From Marinoscillum sp964351625 (lineage in GTDB: Bacteria > Bacteroidota > Bacteroidia > Cytophagales > Cyclobacteriaceae), in NCBI GenBank assembly GCA_964351625.1, contig CAYGOV010000001.1, forward strand, positions 434,001-498,000: DNA of 64,000 nt, read 5' to 3'. Positions 24,962-32,255 of this stretch are shown here, piece after piece. Every line of letters begins with the position of its first letter. Position 1 is the stretch's first letter. Under the pieces are notes generated by a model that was not told where the DNA came from, ran no database searches, and was given only the letters and a program-made list of their open reading frames with translations. Position numbers and translations under genes: made by a program.

Positions 24962-25657
24962 ATGAAATCAACTTCGCTTTTTCTCTTTTTCGCCATGCTA
25001 GGCTTGGGTTCGCAGGCTCAGTTTCTCGTACAGCAGCTCCCTCAAGATCAGATTTTACAAAATGAAGAGGCCTATGTCGTCACCAATGCTGGAGATACCG
25101 TTTCTGGTTGGATTTCCAATGTAACCCTGACGAATGGGAATTTATCAGGCTTTACTATCAAAACTGATGCAGTCAAGAGCAAGTTTAAAATCATGGATAT
25201 TAAAAGTTTGGCAGTGACGCCTGATGTCATGGCCAGACATGAAGATATGGCTCTGATCACGACGATGCAGCGTGCTCAGAATGAAGCGTTTCTCAAAGTG
25301 GTAAAAACAGACTGGGTGATCTATGAGAGAATTCAGCTTCCTGGTAATAGGGAGCGCTACATGCTAACACAGTTGCTTAATCCCGGGTTTGATTCTAAAA
25401 TTAAAGTTTACAAGAATCCGAATGCTGGTGAAACCATGAGCATGTCATCTGGCTCGGTGAAATTAACTGGTGGAGACGATGACTCTTACCTAGTTTCCCT
25501 GGCCGCTGGTGCTCGTCCTTTGCTGATTCGCAAAGGCAAATACACCGAAGAGGGTTCAAAGACAATGTATGGTGTGTGTGAGGCACTTCAAGGTGAAGAA
25601 ATGAAGTGGAAGGATTTCGCCAAACATGTATTTATCTATGATCAGGAGTGTATGTGA
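24962..25657 (+). CDS. Secreted protein of unknown function
   Basis: A 231-aa protein with a signal peptide (MKSTSLFLFFAMLGLGSQAQ). The mature chain is beta-rich: 'EAYVVTNAGDTVSGWISNVT', 'FKIMDIKSLAVTPDVMARHE', a basic 'GNRERYMLTQLLNPGFDSKI' and an R-P-L-L-I-R-K-G-K-Y near the end. The 'Y-V-V-T-x-x-G-D-T-V-x-G-x-I' start recurs in Bacteroidota envelope proteins that I cannot tie to a function. Monocistronic and divergent from the symporter operon across ~300 bp. Confidence 0.7.
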   Translation: MKSTSLFLFFAMLGLGSQAQFLVQQLPQDQILQNEEAYVVTNAGDTVSGWISNVTLTNGNLSGFTIKTDAVKSKFKIMDIKSLAVTPDVMARHEDMALITTMQRAQNEAFLKVVKTDWVIYERIQLPGNRERYMLTQLLNPGFDSKIKVYKNPNAGETMSMSSGSVKLTGGDDDSYLVSLAAGARPLLIRKGKYTEEGSKTMYGVCEALQGEEMKWKDFAKHVFIYDQECM

Positions 25658-25780
25658 GAGAGGAGATCTAATTTAGTAATTTCCACTTTGGAGATCTCCG
25701 TGAGTTTAAGGTGCAACATTTTTCAGAAATGGGTTTAACTAATCCTATTTCAACACTTTGAGCGTAGGTATCGATTGTTT

Positions 25781-27223
25781 TTAAGAAGCAACTATTGATT
25801 TCTGGCTGAGTGTAAAATGGAAAGCGGTTCCCTCATTCAACTTGCTTTCTACCCAAATTTTTTCTCCCATCATTTCTAAGAATTCCTTGCAAATATTCAA
25901 CCCTAGACCATAACCAGTTGGATTCGATTTCGTGCTTTTGGAAAAATTGATATCGAATATTTGATTAATATCATCTGGATGAATACCTGCTCCAGTATCA
26001 ATGACGGATATTACAACTTGATCATCGTTTTTAACCACTTTCACCTCTATTTCATCCCCACTTTTGCAAAATTTAATTGCATTGGAAATGAGATTGCGTA
26101 AAACGAGACTTACTATTTTCGGGTCGGTGTGTATAGTCATTGGAGATTGGACATGAGCTTTCAAGCTGATGTGTCTCACCATAGATTGATGAAAGTCGAT
26201 TTGTAATTTTACGATGGCATCAAGATCAACTGGTTCGATGTTGATTTTAATGCCATGTATTTGATTGCTGGACCAAGAGATTATGTTTTTGAGGAAGTCT
26301 TTGGTGTTGCTAAAAGAAGTGATTACCTCATCTAAGAAGAGGTCAAATTGCTCTTTACTAAGTTCATTATCTTTCAAAAGAGAAATGATATTTCCCAGAT
26401 TCTGCATTGGGCCGGCGATATCGTGGGAAAGTGTAGATAAGATTTGTAAGTTCTCTTTGTTCAATTTTTCAAGGTGTGAAGTCTTAGTGGCCATCACCTC
26501 TTCATGCTTTAGTTTATCCTTTATGTCAATCAATATGAAGAGATGGATTCCTTTGATGACATCATGAGATGTTATGTAGTCTACTTTCAACTCAGTTCCA
26601 TCCTTATGAACTAATGTCATTTTACCGACTTGATTTGTAAGTGGGTTAGAATGAAAGCTGGCCAAATCTAAGACAATGTCTTCCATGTTGAAATTCAAGA
26701 AGACTTCCTTCTGATATCCTAAAAGTGTAAGTGTGGCACTATTGACAGAGCGTATTTGCTTTTTGTCATCAACCAAAATCATGGGGTATGTCCATCCTTC
26801 AAAAACTTCTGGGATCAATTTTAAATATTCATTTCGCTTCGTGATTTCTCTCCTTTTCTCCTCGGTAATGTTTGGTTGGAATGCTAAAAAACCGACACAA
26901 TCTCTAGACTCGTCATATATTGGATCACATATCAAGTTGATAAACATTTCAGAACCATCTCGATGATAGTTTAATATTTCCACATTAAAAGACTCTCGAT
27001 TTGCCAGTGCGACACTCATTTGTTTAATAGTGTCCTGATCAGTATTAGGACCTTGAAGAAATGATCCTGGTTTTTTGCCGATGATCTCCTCAAGCAGGTA
27101 ACCCGTCATTGCCGTAAATCCATGGTTTACCCACTCTATTACGCCGTGTACGTCACATATAATTACACCAGATGCTGAAGTGTTTAGGGCGTGTTTGAGT
27201 TTGTCGTATAAGAAGGGTTCCAA
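25781..27223 (-). CDS. PAS-domain sensor histidine kinase (soluble)
   Basis: A 480-aa kinase without transmembrane segments. Two PAS domains (about 5-125 and 135-245): the first has 'SGVIICDVHGVIEWVNHGF', 'MTGYLLEEIIGKKPG' and the PAC motif 'FLAFQPNITEEKRREITKRN'. The first PAS also has the G-x-N/R-x-L-Q-G-like 'GSFLQGPNTDQDT', which resembles LOV domains, but the photoreactive N-C-R-F-L-Q cysteine is absent. HisKA follows with 'LSTLSHDIAGPMQNL', then HATPase_c ('NLISNAIKFCKSGDEI', 'VIDTGAGIHPDDI', 'GYGLGLNICKEFLE'). Cytoplasmic sensing of a small molecule or redox is likely. No adjacent response regulator. Confidence 0.88.
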   Translation of the reverse strand: MEPFLYDKLKHALNTSASGVIICDVHGVIEWVNHGFTAMTGYLLEEIIGKKPGSFLQGPNTDQDTIKQMSVALANRESFNVEILNYHRDGSEMFINLICDPIYDESRDCVGFLAFQPNITEEKRREITKRNEYLKLIPEVFEGWTYPMILVDDKKQIRSVNSATLTLLGYQKEVFLNFNMEDIVLDLASFHSNPLTNQVGKMTLVHKDGTELKVDYITSHDVIKGIHLFILIDIKDKLKHEEVMATKTSHLEKLNKENLQILSTLSHDIAGPMQNLGNIISLLKDNELSKEQFDLFLDEVITSFSNTKDFLKNIISWSSNQIHGIKINIEPVDLDAIVKLQIDFHQSMVRHISLKAHVQSPMTIHTDPKIVSLVLRNLISNAIKFCKSGDEIEVKVVKNDDQVVISVIDTGAGIHPDDINQIFDINFSKSTKSNPTGYGLGLNICKEFLEMMGEKIWVESKLNEGTAFHFTLSQKSIVAS

Positions 27224-27736
27224 CAGGAGAGAGGATTTGATTTAATGGAAATCTTAAAAATGATCCTAATATTTTAAATGAATTAGTACTGGGTTAAATC
27301 TGTTTTTTTTAACTGGATATTTTGAATAGGAGTAATTTAAATCGTCTGATTAATAAATTTTTTTAAAGAACGGTAATGCACATTAATGATTAAGTGAACG
27401 GGTATTTTTTCCGTGTGAATAAGTAAAATCTCAAATTGCTTTTTCTGGTCATGGTTGTTTTGAGTTTACCTACGTCCATCATTGATTATATTTCATTTAG
27501 AATCTCACGCTACTTCTCCTTATCATCAGTTTGGTGCGCAGAGCGTGTGAAGGCCAGCCCCCAATTTAAAGTCACACTCTTGTTTTTGAACAGTAGTAAT
27601 ATTGAAATGATAGCTAATGAGAATTGCTTATAAATCACTCATCTAGGTAATTCACTTAAATCTAAAAATCGGTGATTTACTGTAATAATTGTATGTCAGT
27701 TTTTGGAATATTGTTACCTATATAAACAGTACAACA

Positions 27737-27838
27737 ATGACACAGAAAAGCAAAGTCATTTTGGATAAGGTCCTGATGTATATACAGTGGTTTTTATGCG
27801 GATTGTTTCTTTTAATCGCATTGCAGGACTATTTGTGA
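27737..27838 (+). CDS. Possible 33-aa single-helix membrane peptide
   Basis: ATG-initiated frame: a charged start MTQKSKVILDKVLMYI and then a hydrophobic helix QWFLCGLFLLIALQDYL ending in TGA. The basic N-terminus plus one membrane helix is protein-like. It could equally be chance, as there is no homolog I recognise and no clear ribosome site. Confidence 0.25.
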   Translation: MTQKSKVILDKVLMYIQWFLCGLFLLIALQDYL

Positions 27839-27929
27839 GAGAAGAACCCATCTTCGCATTTGCTCGGGATGACTAATCGGTCAATCGCTCCGTTGGCTTG
27901 ATAATTATTTTGACCGAGTTTGGGTCTCC

Positions 27930-27985
27930 ACGATTAAGCTTTAGATTTTCGATTCATGAGACACGAACCGAGGCTAGTGAATCGC
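27930..27985. repeat. Palindromic dispersed repeat, copy 4
   Basis: GCTTTAGATTTTCGATTCAT, then GAGACACGAACCGAGGCTAG. It aligns with copy 1 (CTTTAG ... GATTCGTG ... CACGA ... GAGGCTA). It lies downstream of the SLC13 permease gene, which ends at 28033. Confidence 0.5.
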
Positions 27986-28032
27986 TTCACAGTCTTGTTA
28001 TTGGAGGGGTATAAATCCCTACTTACTAAAAT

Positions 28033-29826
28033 TCAAAACGAGTAAATTAAAGGGATAAACAATGTTGCGATTATCCAAAAAAGGATGTTCAATAATGTGC
28101 CTACCTTGATAAAGTCCATGAACTTGTATTGTCCTGCGCTATATACCATGGTGTTGGTTTGGTAACCAACTGGAGTCATAAAACTGGCTGAGGCTGCAAA
28201 AGTGATAGCCATTAAAAATGGCATGGGGCTCAGTCCTAAACTATTTGCAGTTGCTATTGCGATTGGGGCTAGCAATGCAGCCGTGGCGTTGTTAGACATT
28301 ATTTCTGTGAGTAGGGAGGTTACCAGATACAAGCCAGACACGATTGCTACTGGACCTAATGGACCTAGGTTAGCGACTAAACTGTCTCCTATTAGTCGAT
28401 CTAAACCAGTATTAGTTATAGCAGTCCCAAGGCTTAATGCACCCGCCAATAAGAAAACAATTTTCCAGCTGATGGCCTCATATGCTTCTTTTAGAGTTAA
28501 GATATTAAGCAAAGCCAATAAGGTCACACCTGCGATGGTCCCGACCATAATGTGAAGAATGTCTGCTGTGGCGAGGGCAATTACTGCAATGATAACGCTC
28601 ATTACAATTGCAAATTTTCTTTTATCAAAGTCCTGAATGGCACTTTCTGAAAGCAGAACGAATGGTGAATCCTGTTCGCCTTCTAGTTTCCTCAATTCCT
28701 TTACGTAGTGATTCTTTACTTCAGCTAGAATCACGTCACCTGCTTTTAAGTTCACCTCATATAAGTGGTCACGCAAGACTTCTTCTCTATGCATGATAGC
28801 TAGTGGGACAGCACGATATCGCCTTCTGAAATCAGTTTCTTTTAAATTTTTACCATCTATTTCAGAATTGGCTGTTATCACCATTTCTACAAGAGTTGAA
28901 TTATTTTCTTTCAGATTTTCTTCTCCAATTCTCATTTTAGGTGTTTCATGAATCTTGAGATGGTCTTTCAGTAATTTTATTTTTTCCACATCACAGCGGA
29001 TTTTAAGAATATCATGTGCCATCAACACAAAGTCACCTTGTGGTACGCTAAAACGGCTTTCATTTCGCCTTATTTCAATCACATCCATCTCCAGTTCCTT
29101 AACTAAAGAAGAATTCATTAAGCTTTGACCTATAGAATCAGATGCAGGGAGTAACTCGATCTCTGTCAGGTAATTACGTACTCCAAATTTAGATTCTAGA
29201 TCCGAAGATCCATTTCTATCAGGTAATAGTTTGATCCCTATGAAAACCATATACAATATACCTACCACTAGAAATATCAAACCCATGGGTGCCATTTCGA
29301 ACATCGAAATTGGTTCGAGACCCTGTTTTTCCGCTATACCGCTCACTAATATATTGGTTGAAGTACCAATGAGGGTACAACAACCACCAAAAATGGAAGC
29401 AAACGAAAGTGGTATCAACATTTTGGAAGGACTCTGACCTGATGAATGGGCGATTTGTACAATCACAGGAATGAAAATTGCCACTACCGGAGTATTATTG
29501 ATGAATGCCGAAATAAAGGCAATGAGAATCATCATCAATAGCAATCCTATATTGAAATTATAACGAAATGTTTTGGATAGGTGATTTGCTAGATTCTGTA
29601 GGGCACCTGTCTTCAATAAGGCCGCGCTAATGACAAACATAAAAGCGACTGTAATGGTGGCTTTGTTGCTAAATCCTTCTACACCTTGGTCAGGAGTTAT
29701 GACGCCTGTCAATATTAAGGTTACCATAATTAGCAATGCAACCAGATCTACTGAAATAAATTCAGTTGCAAAAAGGGTGATTGCTGCAAGAATTACGCAA
29801 ATGGTGATGATCGCTTCAGCTGACAT
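28033..29826 (-). CDS. SLC13 family permease with RCK_C domains
   Basis: A 597-aa inner-membrane anion permease. Two hydrophobic halves (about 1-190 and 395-597) with the family repeats 'FINNTPVVAIFIPVIVQIAH' and 'SNNATAALLAPIAIATA', the carboxylate/sulfate-site S/N-N-T-P type motifs. Between them are two TrkA-C/RCK_C domains (about 205-375; 'DVIEIRRNESRFSVPQGDFV', 'AVPLAIMHREEVLRDHL'). This YfbS/SAC1-like architecture transports sulfate or dicarboxylates. Preceded after 1 bp by the DUF2490 gene and, upstream, by an Rrf2 regulator; in Bacteroidota such sets accompany sulfur assimilation, so sulfate uptake is my preferred inference. Confidence 0.87.
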   Translation of the reverse strand: MSAEAIITICVILAAITLFATEFISVDLVALLIMVTLILTGVITPDQGVEGFSNKATITVAFMFVISAALLKTGALQNLANHLSKTFRYNFNIGLLLMMILIAFISAFINNTPVVAIFIPVIVQIAHSSGQSPSKMLIPLSFASIFGGCCTLIGTSTNILVSGIAEKQGLEPISMFEMAPMGLIFLVVGILYMVFIGIKLLPDRNGSSDLESKFGVRNYLTEIELLPASDSIGQSLMNSSLVKELEMDVIEIRRNESRFSVPQGDFVLMAHDILKIRCDVEKIKLLKDHLKIHETPKMRIGEENLKENNSTLVEMVITANSEIDGKNLKETDFRRRYRAVPLAIMHREEVLRDHLYEVNLKAGDVILAEVKNHYVKELRKLEGEQDSPFVLLSESAIQDFDKRKFAIVMSVIIAVIALATADILHIMVGTIAGVTLLALLNILTLKEAYEAISWKIVFLLAGALSLGTAITNTGLDRLIGDSLVANLGPLGPVAIVSGLYLVTSLLTEIMSNNATAALLAPIAIATANSLGLSPMPFLMAITFAASASFMTPVGYQTNTMVYSAGQYKFMDFIKVGTLLNILFWIIATLFIPLIYSF

Positions 29827-29827
29827 G

Positions 29828-30553
29828 TTATTTGACTTTTTTTAAGTTGATGGATTGGTGAAGAGTAAACCTTATAATATGACGGTTATAGAAGTCAATT
29901 CCTGATTTTCGTTGTTGGAACCAATTAAAATAGCCAAGTTCTAAACCTAAATTTTCGAGCGGTTTATATTGAATACTTGTACCGTATCTATTTTGGTCGA
30001 ATACATTTTGGTCGATTTTTCTACCAATGTTTATGTGGATTTCATCAAATGCTCTAAGGGTGAGTTGAGGTATTGGGGAATAGCTTAGTTCTAGTTTGTA
30101 TCGTAGCCTTGTATTGCCATATTCTAATGAACCATCGGGTTGTTCGAAAAATCGAAATTCACTCCAGTAACGATGATGCAGACTTATTTTTTCTGACACA
30201 GTTTGCTTATTCGCCATTTCGAGTTGTGGACGTAATTCGAGTTGGTTTGTATAATTAGTTGCAGTGGGGTCATGAGGAAGCGATTGAATGAAATAGGTAA
30301 ACCCAGCTCCTGTATTCCATCCTTTTCCAAGTTTTCTTTCTAAATGGGTTCTTGATACGAATTGATGCTGCCTCCAAGGAAACCAATAAGTTCTTTCCTC
30401 GATTTCTTGTCTAATTTGATAATTGTCATTGAGCTTCAATTTTAGAGAGTAGCGCACCCAAAGGAGTTGTTGTGTTTCAATATTTTTCTGAGCTACAAGC
30501 GTTGTGGAGGTCAGGGTTAGAATTAGCACCAAAATGCCTGTGGGTTTAATCAT
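29828..30553 (-). CDS. DUF2490 outer-membrane beta-barrel protein
   Basis: A 241-aa protein with a signal peptide (ILVLILTLTSTTLVAQ) followed by alternating beta strands rich in aromatic residues: 'TQQLLWVRYSLKLKLNDNYQ', 'RQHQFVSRTHLERKLGKGWN', 'LHHRYWSEFRFFEQPDG' and the terminal strand 'FYNRHIIRFTLHQSI'. This is the DUF2490 layout; members are predicted small outer-membrane barrels. It ends 1 bp before the permease start, so the two are co-transcribed, perhaps giving matched outer- and inner-membrane passage for the same anion. Confidence 0.85.
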   Translation of the reverse strand: MIKPTGILVLILTLTSTTLVAQKNIETQQLLWVRYSLKLKLNDNYQIRQEIEERTYWFPWRQHQFVSRTHLERKLGKGWNTGAGFTYFIQSLPHDPTATNYTNQLELRPQLEMANKQTVSEKISLHHRYWSEFRFFEQPDGSLEYGNTRLRYKLELSYSPIPQLTLRAFDEIHINIGRKIDQNVFDQNRYGTSIQYKPLENLGLELGYFNWFQQRKSGIDFYNRHIIRFTLHQSINLKKVK

Positions 30554-30581
30554 TACTCGTCGTTTTTGAATTTTAACGGAG

Positions 30582-30623
30582 CAAATTTATATTAACCTAT
30601 ATATCCTATCAAAGTAGTAGGAT
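30582..30623 (-). promoter_or_regulatory. Promoter and candidate Rrf2 operator of DUF2490-SLC13 operon
   Basis: On the minus strand the -33 box TTTG (30610-30613) is followed after 20 bases by TAAATTTG (30582-30589), a good Bacteroidota promoter. The inverted repeat ATCCTA-N9-TAGGAT (30603-30623) lies over the -33 box, a position suited to repression by the Rrf2 protein encoded just upstream. The operator role is inferred. Confidence 0.6.
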
Positions 30624-30641
30624 AAATAAATTAAGAAAAAA

Positions 30642-31073
30642 TTAACCCATGAGCTTTTTCTCTCTTTTGATGATATCTGCAAGTGTAGCAGCCTTTAGGA
30701 GATTCACAGTTTCATTTCGGATTTCCATTGCTACTTGGCGGATGCCGCAAGTTTCTTCGTCGATGCATTCTTCACATCTTTCATAAAAATCGTACGTGAC
30801 ACAAGGAAGTAATCCAATAGCACCATCAAGCAGACGCATGATTTTTGCCATATGGATTTCTTCAGGAGTTCCATTGAGAGAATAGCCTCCATTTTTGCCT
30901 TTTTTGCTTTTTAGGATTCGAGCATTTTTAAGTTCGGTCAAAATAGCCTCAAGAAATTTCAGGGGAATGTTCTGTTCTACCGAAATTCTACTTACTGATA
31001 TAGGTTGTTCTTCCTTGTTCTTAGCAATATAAACAAGTGCATTGATCGCATATTTTGCCTTTTTAGAAAGCAC
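30642..31073 (-). CDS. Rrf2 family transcriptional regulator
   Basis: A 143-aa winged-helix regulator. It starts with GTG at 31073 (MLSKKAKYAINALVYIA), the canonical Rrf2 beginning; the recognition helix region is 'ISRISVEQNIPLKFLEAILT'-like (SRISVEQNIPLKFLEAIL) and the wing 'LKSKKGKNGGYSL'. The C-terminal part has four cysteines, C91, C100, C103 and C109 ('LPCVTYDFYERCEECIDE', then T-C-G), so an Fe-S cluster or thiol sensor as in IscR/NsrR is possible. Located upstream of the DUF2490-SLC13 operon, with an inverted repeat over that promoter. Confidence 0.85.
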   Translation of the reverse strand: MLSKKAKYAINALVYIAKNKEEQPISVSRISVEQNIPLKFLEAILTELKNARILKSKKGKNGGYSLNGTPEEIHMAKIMRLLDGAIGLLPCVTYDFYERCEECIDEETCGIRQVAMEIRNETVNLLKAATLADIIKREKKLMG

Positions 31074-31094
31074 TATCGTTTCGTTTTTTTAAGA

Positions 31095-31190
31095 TTGAAT
31101 CCAACGCAAAACCAGTGGGTGTGCGCGCCGAGCATGCAAAGTGCACTAATGTAGCGAATGTAGCGAAACTGCCCAACACCCACTATGAAG
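31095..31190 (-). repeat. attC-like hairpin region
   Basis: Contains ATCCAAC (31099-31105), inverted arms AGTGGGTGT (31114-31122) and ACACCCACT (31176-31184), and GCCCAAC (31171-31177). On the minus strand this reads GTTGGGC ... GTTGGAT, both fitting the GTTRRRY core of integron recombination sites. GTTGGAT is repeated at 31888-31894 on the other side of the small gene. See findings. Confidence 0.4.
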
Positions 31191-31345
31191 AAATGCGTTC
31201 CAAAGGTAAAATGCTGGAAGGATGGAGGCTGCTAAGAAACAAAGAGGTTTCCAGAATGGGAAGTGAATTGGGAAAGTTTCGCCGAAGCTGGCATAAGGCA
31301 CTTTGGTACATGCCTTGTATATATTGTTTACTGTTGGAGCGTCGT

Positions 31346-31870
31346 TTATTTTGTTCCCAATACCTCTCCAAAATAGGAATTAAGAAGGCCTTTTCCTGAG
31401 AATTCAACTCGTATTGCTTCAGAAGCTTTCGGTTTCGTTTTGTTGTATTGCTCGTTAGAACCGAAAGAACTTCCATTGAAAGCCAGTTCAAATATAATGT
31501 TGTCAGGTTCCTGTTCATAAGCTGCCTTCAAAAGTTCGTTTCCCTTGTTTTCCCATTCTTCATAATCTCCATAGTAGTATGGGAATAATGAAATGGTGTA
31601 ACCAGCTACAAATTTAAATTGCGAGTTAGCTGAGAACTGTCGGAATCCAATGTTGGTGACTTTTTTCAGTTTTTCATCGAGATTGTATTTCTCTATCAAT
31701 TTCGTAGTTCCAAGTGGAACATCTTCAACGTTCATATACCAAAGGAAAAAGTAAAAAGGTTTCCAATGTTCGAAGGTATTTTGATAATCTAGAAGTTCAT
31801 ATGCGTGAAATGCATCCTCAAACTTCTCGAGTTCCTCCAATTCTAATACTTGCCGAGTTCTACTGTCCAT
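31346..31870 (-). CDS. Hypothetical protein in a cassette-like setting
   Basis: A 174-aa, aromatic and acidic soluble protein: 'DAFHAYELLDYQNTFEHWKP', 'FYFFLWYMNVEDVPLGTTKL', 'LFPYYYGDYEEWENKG'. No domain recognised; the repeated helix-like pattern and acidic character recall immunity-type proteins but this is only an impression. The ATG at 31870 lies 18-20 bp from a GTTGGAT word, and a matching word lies 3' of the gene. No promoter is evident between them. There is no operon partner. Confidence 0.6.
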   Translation of the reverse strand: MDSRTRQVLELEELEKFEDAFHAYELLDYQNTFEHWKPFYFFLWYMNVEDVPLGTTKLIEKYNLDEKLKKVTNIGFRQFSANSQFKFVAGYTISLFPYYYGDYEEWENKGNELLKAAYEQEPDNIIFELAFNGSSFGSNEQYNKTKPKASEAIRVEFSGKGLLNSYFGEVLGTK

Positions 31871-32255
31871 TGTGTTTTAGGAATGCGATCCAACACCCGA
31901 GTATGTAACTAAATGTCACATATGCACCTTAAATCTGTATCAATTTTTTTCGATTCCCATGACTGATTCGTCTATAAACGAAGTAAACGGCTATAGACGG
32001 ATTAATCCTTTCAGTTTCTCCTCACAAACTAATCCATCTCACCACCAATTGCAATAAATAGCACTACCTACGACAGGTGTAAGAGTTGATCACACCTGCT
32101 TACCTTATTCCCAAAAGGTCAGCCTTTTCCTTTTCTAACCAGACTCAAATGTGTGATATGTGTAAGTCATAGGAATAATTGTGTAACGCAATGCGCCCTT
32201 ATAAGCGGTAACCTTGGAAAGTGGATTTCCATCCACAAAACGAAATACAAATTAT
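31871..32255. other. Intergenic region
   Basis: Holds the second GTTGGAT/GGGTGTT word (31888-31898, minus strand), the CCACCAATTGCAATAAATAG motif at about 32040, and a small hairpin GTGGA-tttcca-TCCAC at 32221-32236 just before the ice-binding adhesin gene. No gene seen. Confidence 0.5.

Larger units (their letters stand above)
27224..28032. other. Intergenic region
   Basis: About 800 AT-rich bases. I see one short possible ORF (27737-27838) and one dispersed palindromic repeat (27930-27985), both listed; otherwise nothing supportable. Confidence 0.5.

Noticed and set aside
25781..27223. LOV photoreceptor reading of the first PAS domain of the kinase
   Set aside because: The 'GSFLQGPNTDQDT' segment is LOV-like, but the flavin-binding cysteine motif N-C-R-F-L-Q is absent.
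31115..31518. Open frames on both strands 3' of the 174-aa gene, considered as a frameshifted extension
   Set aside because: The 174-aa frame ends cleanly and neither alternative frame continues it with protein-like sequence.
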